From G965220205 sp965220205 (GTDB lineage: Bacteria; Chloroflexota; Dehalococcoidia; Lucifugimonadales; Australimonadaceae), in contig OZ244812.1 in the NCBI GenBank assembly GCA_965220205.1, positions 2,480,001-2,544,000 of the forward strand: a DNA stretch of 64,000 nucleotides, in the 5' to 3' direction. The translations under genes were made by a program, and so were the position numbers. Below, one piece after another: positions 1 through 8,759 of the stretch (its first letter is position 1; each line of letters starts with the position of its first letter). Under the pieces are notes generated by a model, which searched no databases, was not told where the DNA came from, and saw nothing but the letters and a program-made list of their open reading frames with translations.

Positions 1-810
1 GCTGCCCACGTACGCGGTCAACGTGATGTCGCCGTAGATGCTCTCGGGCCCGTGCTCGCGGGCCCACAGGTCGATCAGCACCCAGTCGTTGGGGGCGAAC
101 CGGACGCTTGCCTCGGGGGTCGGCTCGAAGTGCGGGTCCGACGCATGACCGTTCGCCGCGACTACCGGCCCGTAGTCGGTACGGAGCCCGGCGTCCGCGA
201 ACCGGCCCAGGATCAGCTGCTGAATGTCGTGCTCAGTAAGCCCCGCCGCCAACCGGTCGCCGATCTCCGCGAACGCCTCATGGACGATGCGCCACAGCGC
301 GTCGACGGCGCGCCGGTGAGACGCGAGCCCCTCGGGGGTCCAGCGCTGCGTCGCATATTGCACGAGCTCCGCTGAAGAGACGACGTCGACGCCCATCGAG
401 CGCACCAGCTCGACCGTTCCGGCGTCGACGCGGGACGCGCGCGGCAGCTCGCGCATGGGCGAGTACTCCATGGCCACAACGCCGGGCGCGGGCAACGCCG
501 CCCGCAGCAGCCGGTGGGCGTCCTCCAGCCCTGTGTACGGACGCACGTCGAGACCGAGGCTGGCGGCGGCGCCCTGCACCTGGCCGGCGTCCACCGCGCT
601 CACGAGAAGGACCGGCGCATCGCCCGGCGACACGAAAAGGAAGACGGGGCGCGTCAGATGTCCGCGCAGGCCCGTCAGGTCGCCGAACGCGGGGTTCACG
701 CCCTGGTAGTCGTAGACGAGCCAGCCGTCCACGGTCGCGCCGCCGTCGAGCGACGCCAGGTATTCCTGGGCCTGCTCGATGGGGGCGGCGGCCGTCACGG
801 GTTCAGTCAT
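1..810 (-). CDS. M24-family metallopeptidase (Xaa-Pro peptidase/creatinase fold), C-terminus cut by window edge
   Basis: The frame reads from an ATG at 808-810 to the window edge (270 codons) without a stop, so the C-terminal part is missing. The first ~130 residues fit the creatinase-type N-terminal domain. The pita-bread catalytic domain then begins: HASDPHFEP supplies the conserved His, and VLIDLWA followed by YGDITLT matches the paired metal-binding aspartates of the M24 family. Members are cytoplasmic dinuclear-metal peptidases or C-N hydrolases acting on X-Pro peptides or creatine-like substrates; the specificity here is unknown. It is the last gene of a minus-strand run, 3 bp downstream of the TAXI-like gene, so co-transcription with that gene and the extradiol dioxygenase is likely. 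A catabolic C-N hydrolase role fits the context as well as a peptidase role. Confidence 0.85.
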   Translation of the reverse strand, partial: MTEPVTAAAPIEQAQEYLASLDGGATVDGWLVYDYQGVNPAFGDLTGLRGHLTRPVFLFVSPGDAPVLLVSAVDAGQVQGAAASLGLDVRPYTGLEDAHRLLRAALPAPGVVAMEYSPMRELPRASRVDAGTVELVRSMGVDVVSSAELVQYATQRWTPEGLASHRRAVDALWRIVHEAFAEIGDRLAAGLTEHDIQQLILGRFADAGLRTDYGPVVAANGHASDPHFEPTPEASVRFAPNDWVLIDLWAREHGPESIYGDITLTAYVGS

Positions 811-813
811 CGG

Positions 814-1779
814 CTATGCGAGGTAGCCGTGCTCGCGCCAGTAGGCTTCGGCCGCCTGGTGCAGCGGCGCGAACAGGGGTCCCTCTGGCGTGTCCTGGCA
901 CATCCGGTCGAGCGGCAGCGGCCCGAGGCCCTGGTCCTGCGGGATGCGGTCCTTGCGCGCATCGATTGCCGCGCAGATTGCGCGCACCGTCTCGTCCGGC
1001 GTGTCCTCGCGCGTGTATAGGACGAACCCGCTGTAGTCGATTGTCTCGATGTCGGAGGGGAGCTTCGGATACAACGCCTTCTGGATGGTCCCGCGCCTCA
1101 ACCCCTGCGCCTCCAGCGTCTGGAGCACCGGTTCGCTCAGCGGGAGGATGTTCATGCCGATCTCACGGCCGGGGTCCATCCACTGGTTCACCGCCTCGTC
1201 GAAGATCGCGTCCACCTCGCCCTTCTCGACCGAGCCGACGCGGTGCGGGTAGGGCGTGCCGTCCTGGTACACGAACTCGCCGCCCCACGACTTGAACTCT
1301 TCGCCCGAGAAGCCCGCCGCCTGCATGACCATCTCGTTGATGGCGTGGACCGTATGGTCACGCTGCCCACGCACTGAGATCTTGAGCGGGTAGCGCTTCT
1401 CGCGCAGCTCGTCGAGCGAGTGGATGCCCGTCCGTTCGTGGATGCCGATCGCGAGCTGGTCGAAACTCCCGATGGTCGTGATTGTCCGCAGGGGAAGCGG
1501 TTCCTTGAAGGGCCCGGTGCCCTTGATTGCCAGCCCGAGCACCGCGGCGGGGTTCACGATCGCCAGCTGTACGGCGCCGCTCGCGACCTCGTGCATGGCG
1601 TCGGCGCTGTCGCTGCCGAAGAGCGTCGTCTGCCATTCGCCGGGCCCCTGCGGCCGCAGCGTGATGCGCGCTTGCTGGTCGCGCCAGCCGCGCATCGCCA
1701 CGAGCTCCGAGGCGAGCTCCAAGACCATCTTCGAACGAACGACGACAGGCGGGTACGACCGCGGTCCCGGCGTCACCAT
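814..1779 (-). CDS. TAXI-family TRAP-type solute-binding protein, apparently without signal peptide
   Basis: 321 residues. The N-terminal GPRSYPP stretch, an AIVNPAAVL segment (residues ~73-81) and a C-terminal PLHQAAEAYWREHGYL resemble TAXI-type periplasmic binding proteins, which deliver organic acids to TRAP transporters. Two oddities: no hydrophobic leader or lipobox precedes the domain, although the ATG has a fair GGAAGG ribosome site, and no TRAP membrane gene lies in the window. A cytoplasmic sensor or a catabolic role is therefore possible. The gene sits between the LigB-type dioxygenase (51 bp upstream) and the M24 peptidase (3 bp downstream). The fold family is fairly secure; the function is uncertain. 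Confidence 0.75.
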   Translation of the reverse strand: MVTPGPRSYPPVVVRSKMVLELASELVAMRGWRDQQARITLRPQGPGEWQTTLFGSDSADAMHEVASGAVQLAIVNPAAVLGLAIKGTGPFKEPLPLRTITTIGSFDQLAIGIHERTGIHSLDELREKRYPLKISVRGQRDHTVHAINEMVMQAAGFSGEEFKSWGGEFVYQDGTPYPHRVGSVEKGEVDAIFDEAVNQWMDPGREIGMNILPLSEPVLQTLEAQGLRRGTIQKALYPKLPSDIETIDYSGFVLYTREDTPDETVRAICAAIDARKDRIPQDQGLGPLPLDRMCQDTPEGPLFAPLHQAAEAYWREHGYLA

Positions 1780-1830
1780 GATTCGCCTTCCTGTTTGCTC
1801 GCGCTGCCTCGCGTCCCTTTGCTCTGGCCG

Positions 1831-2898
1831 TTACGGCGTCCAGCGGACGAACGCCCAGCCGCCGCCCGTGCCTGCGGGCGAGCGGTACACGGGCACGTAG
1901 TCGATCTGCTCGTAGTGCAGGTCCAGCTTGCTCATGACCCCGCCGACCGTTACCCAGTTCAGCATCTCGGATGCAGCCGAGTGCAGGCGGTGCCGGGGAA
2001 TCGACTGTAGAGTCTCTGCGTCGTTCCGCTCGAGGCCGCGCAGCAGCATGCGGTCGGTCTCCTCGTCCACCGTGAAGTGGCTGAGCCCGCCCGAAGCGAC
2101 AACTGCCACCCGGGCGTCCGACTCCCATGACTCGATGGCGTGGCGCAGCTCCTGTCCGAAGGCGAAGCACCGGCGCGGCGTCGGCTGATTGGGCGGGTAG
2201 CACGTGTTCTGGAAGACGGGCACGATCGGCGTCGGCCGGTTGTCGAGCAGCCGCCGCACGACGAACACGAACCCGTGAGGCAGGCCCATCTGGCGCTGCG
2301 GGGTCTCCCGCACGACGTACGGGCCGCCGTCCTCGCGCGGGTAGCGGTGGCCCACCTTGCCGCCGTACGTCTCGTTCAGGTAACGGAAGTGCGAGACGTC
2401 GAACCCGGCGTCGATGGCGTGCTCGATGATGTGCCGGCCCAGCTCAGGATCCACGGGGACCTCGAAGTCCTCCGTGTAGGCCCACTGCGAGACGATTGGC
2501 TGCCGGCCGGGACGCGCTCCTCGCCGCCTGTAGATGGGGATAGAGTCTCCCCAAAAGACCGAGAAGGCGGGCATGTTGTCTTCGAAGAACAGCTCGTCCT
2601 GGTCGTCGCTGACGACCACAACGACGTCGGGGTCGGCCTCGGCCATCGTCTCCTTCAGCCGGGCGATGGCGGCCTGCGTCGCGGCGTGCTGCGCGTCGAA
2701 GTGTTCCTGGGTCACGAGCGTCGCGATGGCGGGGTCGGCCCGCTCGAGCGCCTGCTCGTAGCTCAGCACGTTGCCCGACGGCGCGAACGCCAACTCCGTA
2801 TTCGTGACGTCATGCGCGGCTTGGTCGAACCACTGCTCCGCCGTCTGGCCGAGCGTGGGGCTGTGAGAGGTTCCTATCCCGAGGACAATCTCTGCCAT
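1831..2898 (-). CDS. Class III extradiol ring-cleavage dioxygenase (LigB superfamily)
   Basis: 355 residues. The N-terminal GIGTSHSPTLG carries the iron-ligand His of the LigB family. It is followed by a VVVVVSDDQDELF core segment and a conserved VAVVASGGLSHF near residue 275, where the family has its catalytic His. These non-haem Fe(II) enzymes open catechol-type rings, for example protocatechuate 4,5-dioxygenase beta subunit or gallate dioxygenase. The length and final domain suit a single-chain enzyme rather than an alpha/beta pair. It is the first gene of the minus-strand operon with the TAXI-like and M24 genes, which suggests aromatic-acid catabolism. The substrate cannot be assigned. 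Confidence 0.88.
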   Translation of the reverse strand: MAEIVLGIGTSHSPTLGQTAEQWFDQAAHDVTNTELAFAPSGNVLSYEQALERADPAIATLVTQEHFDAQHAATQAAIARLKETMAEADPDVVVVVSDDQDELFFEDNMPAFSVFWGDSIPIYRRRGARPGRQPIVSQWAYTEDFEVPVDPELGRHIIEHAIDAGFDVSHFRYLNETYGGKVGHRYPREDGGPYVVRETPQRQMGLPHGFVFVVRRLLDNRPTPIVPVFQNTCYPPNQPTPRRCFAFGQELRHAIESWESDARVAVVASGGLSHFTVDEETDRMLLRGLERNDAETLQSIPRHRLHSAASEMLNWVTVGGVMSKLDLHYEQIDYVPVYRSPAGTGGGWAFVRWTP

Positions 2899-3090
2899 AG
2901 GGTCCCTCCGTTCGCTGCCGTTGGTAGTGGCCCAAGCCTACCACAACCGCGAGCGAAGTCCGCGGCTGCGGGTGGATTCCGCAAGCGAAAGGGGTCAGCA
3001 TCCCTGGATTGACACATGGGGCAGGATGTTGGGCGCAAATCGTTGACACCTGACGCGGGCGCTTAGTAAGGTTCCCGCACTCTCAAGAGA

Positions 3091-3131
3091 GGCGCGGCTG
3101 CTTCGCCCGCGCGGGCACGCGCAGCCGCGCC
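3091..3131. terminator. GC-rich hairpin in the 286-bp divergent gap (terminator or leader structure)
   Basis: Arms GGCGCGGCTGC and GCAGCCGCGCC (11 bp, perfect) face each other about 50 bp ahead of the lipoprotein gene at 3185. There is no T-run, so it could be a leader structure rather than a terminator. The rest of 2899-3184 holds the divergent promoters and no visible gene. Confidence 0.35.
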
Positions 3132-3184
3132 GGCCGCTCTACTCTACGCGATCAGTACTGCCGTCCGGAGGAGTTGAACGAGCG

Positions 3185-3979
3185 ATGAGCACCAACACGC
3201 GAGGGAACACGCCGGCGAATCGCTTCAGAAGGACCCTGGCGGTCTTCGTCCTCGCCATGGCGGCGATGGCGCTGCTGGCCGCCTGCGGCGACGACGAGGG
3301 CCAGGCGCGGCAGGACCAGCAGATCGCTGATCTCGAAGCGCAAGTGGGCAAGTTCGATTCCCAGGTGATGGAGCTGGAGACCAACCTCGAATCGGCGCGC
3401 ATGGAGGCGGGCAAGTTCGAGTCGCAGGTCATGGAACTGGAGACGGCCCTCGAGGCAGCGCGTACGGAGGCGACCGCGTCGCTCACGCCGTTGCTGGCTA
3501 TGCTGTCCCAGCCGCCCCAGCCGGACGAGCCGCCCCCTCCGGCCGTCGGGCCGGTCCTCAGAGTCGAGCCCGCGATCTTCAACTTCCCCGAAGCGCGGAA
3601 GAGCGGGTATGGGAACGTCTGGTTCTACGGCTCCGGCCTGGAGCCCGGCCAGTGGTACAGGCTCTCAGTGCGGGGCGAAGACGGGGAGCAGGAGGTGCCG
3701 CTCCTCGGCAATCCGGATAACGTGCGGCAGGCGAACGCGGTTGGGGCCTTCGCCATATCAGTCTCGAGGATAGACGCCCGCCCGGGCCGGTTCGACTACG
3801 CAGGGCTCGGCATAGACCAGCTCGCCAGAGGCGGCGTGTTCGTCCTGACCCTCGACAACGTCGACACCGGCGAAGTTGTGGCGATGACTCCCTGGGTCGT
3901 GTGCGGGCAGGCCCGCGAGAACCCATGGTGCCCGTCGGCGAAGGACACGGCGGTGCTGCCCTCCGACGAGGACGAGTGA
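3185..3979 (+). CDS. Envelope lipoprotein with short coiled coil; unknown function, paralogue of 8760-9383
   Basis: 264 residues with a good GGAGG ribosome site. The signal peptide ends in a lipobox (LLAAC, Cys ~34). A charged coiled coil (residues ~45-100) follows, containing two near-copies of a 21-residue unit built around KFDSQVMELET / KFESQVMELET. After a Pro-rich linker comes a globular domain, residues ~120-250, starting LRVEPAIFNFPEA and containing YGSGLEPGQWYRLSV and VVAMTPWVVCG. The same domain, with SGLEPGQ and TPIIVC, occurs in the 8760-9383 protein. It heads the plus-strand cassette before the ABC binding protein and permease, so an accessory role at the outer face of that transporter is plausible. 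No known family was recognised. Confidence 0.8.
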   Translation: MSTNTRGNTPANRFRRTLAVFVLAMAAMALLAACGDDEGQARQDQQIADLEAQVGKFDSQVMELETNLESARMEAGKFESQVMELETALEAARTEATASLTPLLAMLSQPPQPDEPPPPAVGPVLRVEPAIFNFPEARKSGYGNVWFYGSGLEPGQWYRLSVRGEDGEQEVPLLGNPDNVRQANAVGAFAISVSRIDARPGRFDYAGLGIDQLARGGVFVLTLDNVDTGEVVAMTPWVVCGQARENPWCPSAKDTAVLPSDEDE

Positions 3980-4050
3980 GGCGGGAACGTCGTTTCGTCT
4001 TCTGTAACGGGAACACAACGGCCTGACGCACGACGACAAGGAGGTCAGCT

Positions 4051-5484
4051 ATGAGGTGGAGGAACGTGAGTTTGGCGGCGCTGCCGCTCGTAGTGCTCCT
4101 CGCTGCCTGCGGGACACCGGAGCCCACAGCGACGCCGCGGGTCACGACGCCCGATGTGGCGACGCCGACGCCGGGCGCTGCCGCCACGCCTGACGCCATG
4201 CCTGCCCCCACGCCGTCGGATGGGGACGCGCCGTCAGGCGCGCCGACGCCGACTCCCGGCCTGGCCGGCTTCGAGGCTGAGTGGGAGGCCCTCATCGCCG
4301 CCGCCAAAGAGGAAGGCCGTATGGTTCCGGTCATCGGCGGAGGCAACGGCCACGAGATGCAGGCCATCTACGACCACTTCGCCGAGCTGTTCGACATCAG
4401 GATGATCTACTCGCGAGGGTCGTCGCGAGAGCAGGCCGACCGCATCTTCGCGGAGCAGGGCGCCGGGCGGTACCTGGTGGACACCGTCCACTCCGGCGCT
4501 ACGACGATGACCACGCGCTACGTCCCCAATGGGGCCTTGCAGCTGTTCGACCCGTGGCTCTTCCATCCGGAGGTGACCGATAAGTCTCTCTGGTTGCAGG
4601 GCAAGCACTGGTACGAGGACGTGCAGAACGGGTTCAGTTTCGTGTTCTCCGGAACGTTCGCGGAGGAAGACGCGGCGCCGGGCGTGACGTTTAACACCAA
4701 CCTCGTCAGCATCGAAGAGGCGACCGCCTGGAGGTCCATGTTCGACGTCCTCGAGTACGCGAAGGCCAACTGGGCGGGCATGGTCGTGGCGGGCAACCCG
4801 CTGCAGGCGGGAGGCGGTTTCTCGGGAAACCTCCCGCGGGACTACCTGAACCCCGCGCTCGGGCCCGATTGGATCGAGGCGTTCTACGGCGACCCGTCGC
4901 TGGACCTGTTCTTCACGGACGACGAGGAAACGCGATGCAACGGCCTCGCGTTGGGCAAGTTTGCCATGGGGATGGTGATTGGCGGTTGCGACGACCACAT
5001 ACGGGCGGGCGCGCCGATGATCCGCGTCGACACTGCGTTCCGCACGGAGCACAACATCCCAGCCTACGCGGAGCTGCCGGATGTCGTGGGGTGCATCGCC
5101 TGTGCGGTCGGGACATTTGTGAACACGCCGAATCCGAATGTGACCAAGCTCTTCGTGAACTGGCTCCTGAGCCGGGAGGGGCAGACCGTCTACCACGAGA
5201 AGGTGGGCCTCGGCACCGCGGCGGGCCGGGAAGAAGAAGGGCATGGTCAGCACACGTTCCGAGTGGACGACATCCCATTGGGGAACGTCGACCCACTGCT
5301 TGTGCCCGACCGGAGCAAGACGTACTTGGGGCTAGAGATGCAGCCCGTCTACTTCGAGATACTGACGCCGGTCACCGATTGGGTCAAGGTAGTCGCGAAC
5401 TCGGCCTACTTCGATAAGACCGGAGTGCTCCCGCCTCGGCCATACGACGCCGCCGAGTTGCGGCAGCAGACCGGGTTGGAGTAG
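4051..5484 (+). CDS. ABC transporter extracellular solute-binding lipoprotein (Fe3+/putrescine-like class)
   Basis: 477 residues. The signal peptide has a lipobox (VLLAAC, Cys ~24), followed by a ~55-residue Thr/Pro/Ala tether and the binding domain starting WEALIAAAKEEGRMVPVIGGG. Lobes typical of iron(III)-type family 1 binding proteins follow, with a C-terminal KLFVNWLLSREGQTVYHE segment. Such proteins capture a ligand outside the membrane and pass it to the permease. The permease gene follows after 107 bp that contain a strong hairpin. The ligand is unknown: Fe3+, a thiamine-like compound or an organic solute are all seen in this class. It is paralogous to 11316-12653. Confidence 0.88.
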   Translation: MRWRNVSLAALPLVVLLAACGTPEPTATPRVTTPDVATPTPGAAATPDAMPAPTPSDGDAPSGAPTPTPGLAGFEAEWEALIAAAKEEGRMVPVIGGGNGHEMQAIYDHFAELFDIRMIYSRGSSREQADRIFAEQGAGRYLVDTVHSGATTMTTRYVPNGALQLFDPWLFHPEVTDKSLWLQGKHWYEDVQNGFSFVFSGTFAEEDAAPGVTFNTNLVSIEEATAWRSMFDVLEYAKANWAGMVVAGNPLQAGGGFSGNLPRDYLNPALGPDWIEAFYGDPSLDLFFTDDEETRCNGLALGKFAMGMVIGGCDDHIRAGAPMIRVDTAFRTEHNIPAYAELPDVVGCIACAVGTFVNTPNPNVTKLFVNWLLSREGQTVYHEKVGLGTAAGREEEGHGQHTFRVDDIPLGNVDPLLVPDRSKTYLGLEMQPVYFEILTPVTDWVKVVANSAYFDKTGVLPPRPYDAAELRQQTGLE

Positions 5485-5500
5485 CGCTACGCGCCCGCTA

Positions 5501-5529
5501 GGAGGGACAGCCCAAACGGCTGTCCCTCC
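5501..5529 (+). terminator. Intercistronic hairpin between binding protein and permease genes
   Basis: GGAGGGACAGCC and GGCTGTCCCTCC form a perfect 12-bp stem with a 5-nt loop, extendable by GCCCGC/GCGGGC on the outside. It starts 17 bp after the binding-protein stop. It has no T-run, so it may cap mRNA decay or attenuate permease expression, as is common between binding-protein and permease genes. Confidence 0.6.
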
Positions 5530-5591
5530 CGGCGGGCGAGCCACGGCTGCGGTCGACGGGAGCGCCGCGTCGTCGTAAAGGAACTCGACTC

Positions 5592-7349
5592 GTGAACGGA
5601 AGACCGACGCTGACCGCGGACCTGCGGACCCTGCCGAAACCCAAGTCCGGCGCCCGGTGGACGGACAAGGGCACGTTCATCGTCGCGGCCATCATCCTGA
5701 CGTTGGGCTTCTACCTGGTCTTTCCGGTCGCGCTGATCCTTGGGCTGAGCTTCAACACAGCCCCACTGTTCTTCGCGCGAGATGCGCGGGAGTGGGGCTT
5801 GGACAACTGGCGGATCGCCTTCTCCGAACCTCGCATCTTCCAAGCGCTCTGGAACACGATCTGGTTGTTCCTCGTGTCGCAGGCCGTCAGCCTGCCGCTC
5901 AGCGTCATCGTCGCCTGGCTGCTCGGCCGAACGCGATTGCCGGGCGCGAGCGCGCTAGAGATCGGCTACTGGATAAGCTACGTCACGCCGGGGGGCCTGA
6001 TCGCGTGGATCATGCTCCTCGACCCGGACACCGGCTTCGCCAACACGGCGTTGGAGTTGCTGCCCTTCATCAACGAGGGGCCGTTCAACATCTATAGCAT
6101 CCCCGGGCTCATCTTCATCCACGTGGTCGGAGGCGCTTCCTCGACGACGGTGATGATACTCACGCCGATCTTCCGCAACATGGACGCCGCGCTGGAAGAG
6201 GCGGGGCGCGTCTCGGGCGCGTCGACGATGCGGACGATGGTCCGGGTAACGATCCCGATCATGATCTCGCCCATCGCGCTCATCTTTGGGCTCCAGCTCA
6301 TGCGGATGTTCACCTCCTTCGAGCGGGAGCTCATCCTGGGCACGCCCATCGGTTTCTTCGTCTATTCGACGCTGATCTTCGACCTGATACGAGCGAACGA
6401 GCCGCCGCTCTACGGACAGGCGACCTCGCTCGCCAGCCTGACGTTGCTGGTGATCTTCCTGATTATCCCGATACAGCGCTGGATACTGACGCGGCGCAGG
6501 TACACGACCATCACGGGGAGCTTCAAGCCGGGCCTGATCCAACTCGGGCCGTGGAAGTGGCTGGCGTTCGGGTTCGTTATCGCCGACCACCTCATCAACG
6601 GGTTCACGTTCGTCGTCATGATCCTGGGGAGCCTGATGACCATCTCCGGGCTCTTCATCCTCGATCCGATCTTCACGACGGACCACTGGACGTTTGTTTT
6701 CAGAGAGCGGACGTTCATATCCGCCCTCAAGACGACGCTATTGCTGGCTTTCGCGGCGGGCATCTGCAGCCCACTGCTGTTTGCGCTGCTGGCGTACGTC
6801 ATCGTCCGAACGCAATGGCGGCTGAGAGCGGGCCTCGACAGCCTCATATGGATTTCGGGGGCGATCCCTGGCATTTTGGCGGGTCTGGGGCTCCTGCTGA
6901 TGTTCCTATGGGTGCCGGGACTGAACCTGCTGTACGGCACCATCTGGGTCCTGCTTATCGTGGTGATCCTCGGTGGGAACACCTCGGGGGTGAACCTGTT
7001 CAAGGCGTACATCGTCAACATTGGCTACGACATGGAGGAGGCCGCGCGCATCTCCGGGGCGGGCTGGTGGAAGGTGTTCTTCACGATCTGGCTGCGGCTG
7101 CTGGCGCCGTACATGGTGCTGATCGGGCTGTTCAACTTCAACATGGCCGCCAACACCACGTCGAGCGTGATCCTGCTGGCCTCGAGGGAGACGACGCCGC
7201 TCTCCGTCCTGATTCTGCAATGGCTGATGGAGGGCGGACTGGGCCAGGAGAAGGCAGCGGTCCTGCAGATCATCCTCGGCGGCGTAACCCTGGTCACCGC
7301 CATCGTCGCCCGGCACTACGGCCGCAAGCTGGGCGTTCGTCACCGCTAG
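5592..7349 (+). CDS. ABC transporter permease, fused two-domain iron(III)-type (FbpB-like)
   Basis: 585 residues from a GTG with an AAAGGA site 8-14 nt upstream; about 12 hydrophobic helices. Two copies of the inner-membrane transport domain are fused. The EAA loops are visible as AALEEAGRVSGASTMRTM (~200-217) and DMEEAARISGAGWWKVFF (~480-497), where the ATPase would dock. This matches the FbpB/ThiP architecture, in which one polypeptide replaces a permease dimer. The ATP-binding subunit expected next is absent, and none exists in the window, so it must be supplied from elsewhere. It is paralogous to 9483-11237. Confidence 0.92.
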   Translation: MNGRPTLTADLRTLPKPKSGARWTDKGTFIVAAIILTLGFYLVFPVALILGLSFNTAPLFFARDAREWGLDNWRIAFSEPRIFQALWNTIWLFLVSQAVSLPLSVIVAWLLGRTRLPGASALEIGYWISYVTPGGLIAWIMLLDPDTGFANTALELLPFINEGPFNIYSIPGLIFIHVVGGASSTTVMILTPIFRNMDAALEEAGRVSGASTMRTMVRVTIPIMISPIALIFGLQLMRMFTSFERELILGTPIGFFVYSTLIFDLIRANEPPLYGQATSLASLTLLVIFLIIPIQRWILTRRRYTTITGSFKPGLIQLGPWKWLAFGFVIADHLINGFTFVVMILGSLMTISGLFILDPIFTTDHWTFVFRERTFISALKTTLLLAFAAGICSPLLFALLAYVIVRTQWRLRAGLDSLIWISGAIPGILAGLGLLLMFLWVPGLNLLYGTIWVLLIVVILGGNTSGVNLFKAYIVNIGYDMEEAARISGAGWWKVFFTIWLRLLAPYMVLIGLFNFNMAANTTSSVILLASRETTPLSVLILQWLMEGGLGQEKAAVLQIILGGVTLVTAIVARHYGRKLGVRHR

Positions 7350-7381
7350 CCGAGGGAAGTCCCCGCAGGAGAGGACCGTCG

Positions 7382-7403
7382 TTCCTGGCTCTCAGACCAG
7401 GAA
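7382..7403. terminator. Small hairpin between convergent genes
   Basis: TTCCTGG and CCAGGAA form a 7-bp stem between the permease stop (7349) and the convergent Gfo/Idh stop (7496). It is a plausible weak bidirectional terminator without a T-run. Confidence 0.3.
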
Positions 7404-7495
7404 TCCTGGGTGGGAGGCGTCACGCGTCGGCAGCCGTCAAGCTCCGGTAAGCGTGTGTCGGCGCCAAGGCAGGGTGTACTCGGCCGGAACCCGGC

Positions 7496-8725
7496 CTAGA
7501 CGACGGACGCGACTTGGTGCTGGAGCCGCACCTCGGCTTCCTCGGTCGATGACGACTCGATGGCGAGGAGCACCTCGATCGTGGCCTTGCCCCAGCGTCC
7601 GTCGGCGCGGAGGGGTCTCCCGTCGCTGACGGCATCGTACAGGCTGGCGAGCCTCGTGCCGATGCCGTCGGCGGATTCGAGGGGCACTTCGCGGCGGCCG
7701 TCGTTTCCATAGACGGCGAGGCCACGCGCCGAGAGCTTCACGTCGGCGTCGTCGAAGCTGGCGATCATCGGGCCGTTGAGCACCCAACCGCCGCTGGACT
7801 GGCCGCCGGCCGACGTGAGCCGGTGCCCCAACGTGCCCCCGGGAAGCGTACGGCGGTCGCCGCCGTACCGTTCGGCTCTCGCCGCCGCCTCTTCCCACGC
7901 GGCGCTGTCCTCATGGCTGGCCAGCTCGCGGCGGGCCTCGCCGTACCAGCTGTCGTCGTCATCGAGCGTTCCGAAGACGAGCTCGCGGCTCTCGTAGTGG
8001 TCGTACCCGCTGTAGACGGCCGTGCCGACCGCGCCGCCCTCGAACGTCACGTAGGCGGTGTACGCCCCGTTGACGCGCCGCGACGGGTCCCAGACGTCGA
8101 CGTTGGCCCTGACGCTGCGAATGAAGCCGCCGCTGATCGCGCGGAAGATGTCCAGCTGGTGAGGACCCTGCCGCCACAGGATGCCGCCGCCCCACTCCGG
8201 CGTGAGCTCCTCCGCCGTGCGCGGACGGTAGAGCCAGTCGGCGTACCGCCAGTTGTGGAGCATGCGGAACCTGCCAAGCTCCCCGGACCGGACGTATTCG
8301 GCGACCTTCTCGACGCGGGGCTCGAAGCTGTGCTTGACGTTGACGGCGAGCAGCTTCCCGCTCCGGTCCGCCGCTTCGATCATGGCGTCCGCGTCGTGCA
8401 GGGTGAACGTCATCGGCTTCTCGACGAGGACGTGTTTGCCGGCGGACAACGCCATGCAGGCGTGCTCGGCGTGGAAGCGGTTGGGCGTGGCGATGTAAAC
8501 GAGGTCGAGGTCGCCCTGGGCGCACACGCCCTCCGCGTTGGCGTACGCGGGCACGCCGGGGAAGTCGGCGCGGAACCGGTCCAGCAGCTCCTCGTCGATG
8601 TCCGCGGCCGCGGCGAGGGTGAACCGCGGATGCCGGGCGAACCGCGACGTCATGCCGGAGCCGGCGCCGCCGAGACCGACGACGCCGACGCGCAACGGCG
8701 CACGACCCTGCTGTGTGCTCGTCAT
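7496..8725 (-). CDS. Gfo/Idh/MocA-family NAD(P)-dependent oxidoreductase
   Basis: 409 residues. The N-terminal Rossmann fold (GVVGLGGAGSG, residues ~13-23) binds the dinucleotide. VEKPMTF supplies the family's catalytic Lys and QGPHQLD its active-site His. Family members oxidise or reduce sugars, inositols and related polyols. The C-terminal alpha/beta domain is complete, with the usual long insert. It follows the second ABC cassette on the minus strand (34 bp after 8760-9383) and may metabolise the imported solute. Four of the five Gfo/Idh proteins in the window share the QGPHQ motif, indicating local paralogues. The substrate is unknown. Confidence 0.9.
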   Translation of the reverse strand: MTSTQQGRAPLRVGVVGLGGAGSGMTSRFARHPRFTLAAAADIDEELLDRFRADFPGVPAYANAEGVCAQGDLDLVYIATPNRFHAEHACMALSAGKHVLVEKPMTFTLHDADAMIEAADRSGKLLAVNVKHSFEPRVEKVAEYVRSGELGRFRMLHNWRYADWLYRPRTAEELTPEWGGGILWRQGPHQLDIFRAISGGFIRSVRANVDVWDPSRRVNGAYTAYVTFEGGAVGTAVYSGYDHYESRELVFGTLDDDDSWYGEARRELASHEDSAAWEEAAARAERYGGDRRTLPGGTLGHRLTSAGGQSSGGWVLNGPMIASFDDADVKLSARGLAVYGNDGRREVPLESADGIGTRLASLYDAVSDGRPLRADGRWGKATIEVLLAIESSSTEEAEVRLQHQVASVV

Positions 8726-8759
8726 CAGAGAGCTCCTGTTGAGGCGGCGCCGCCCGCCG

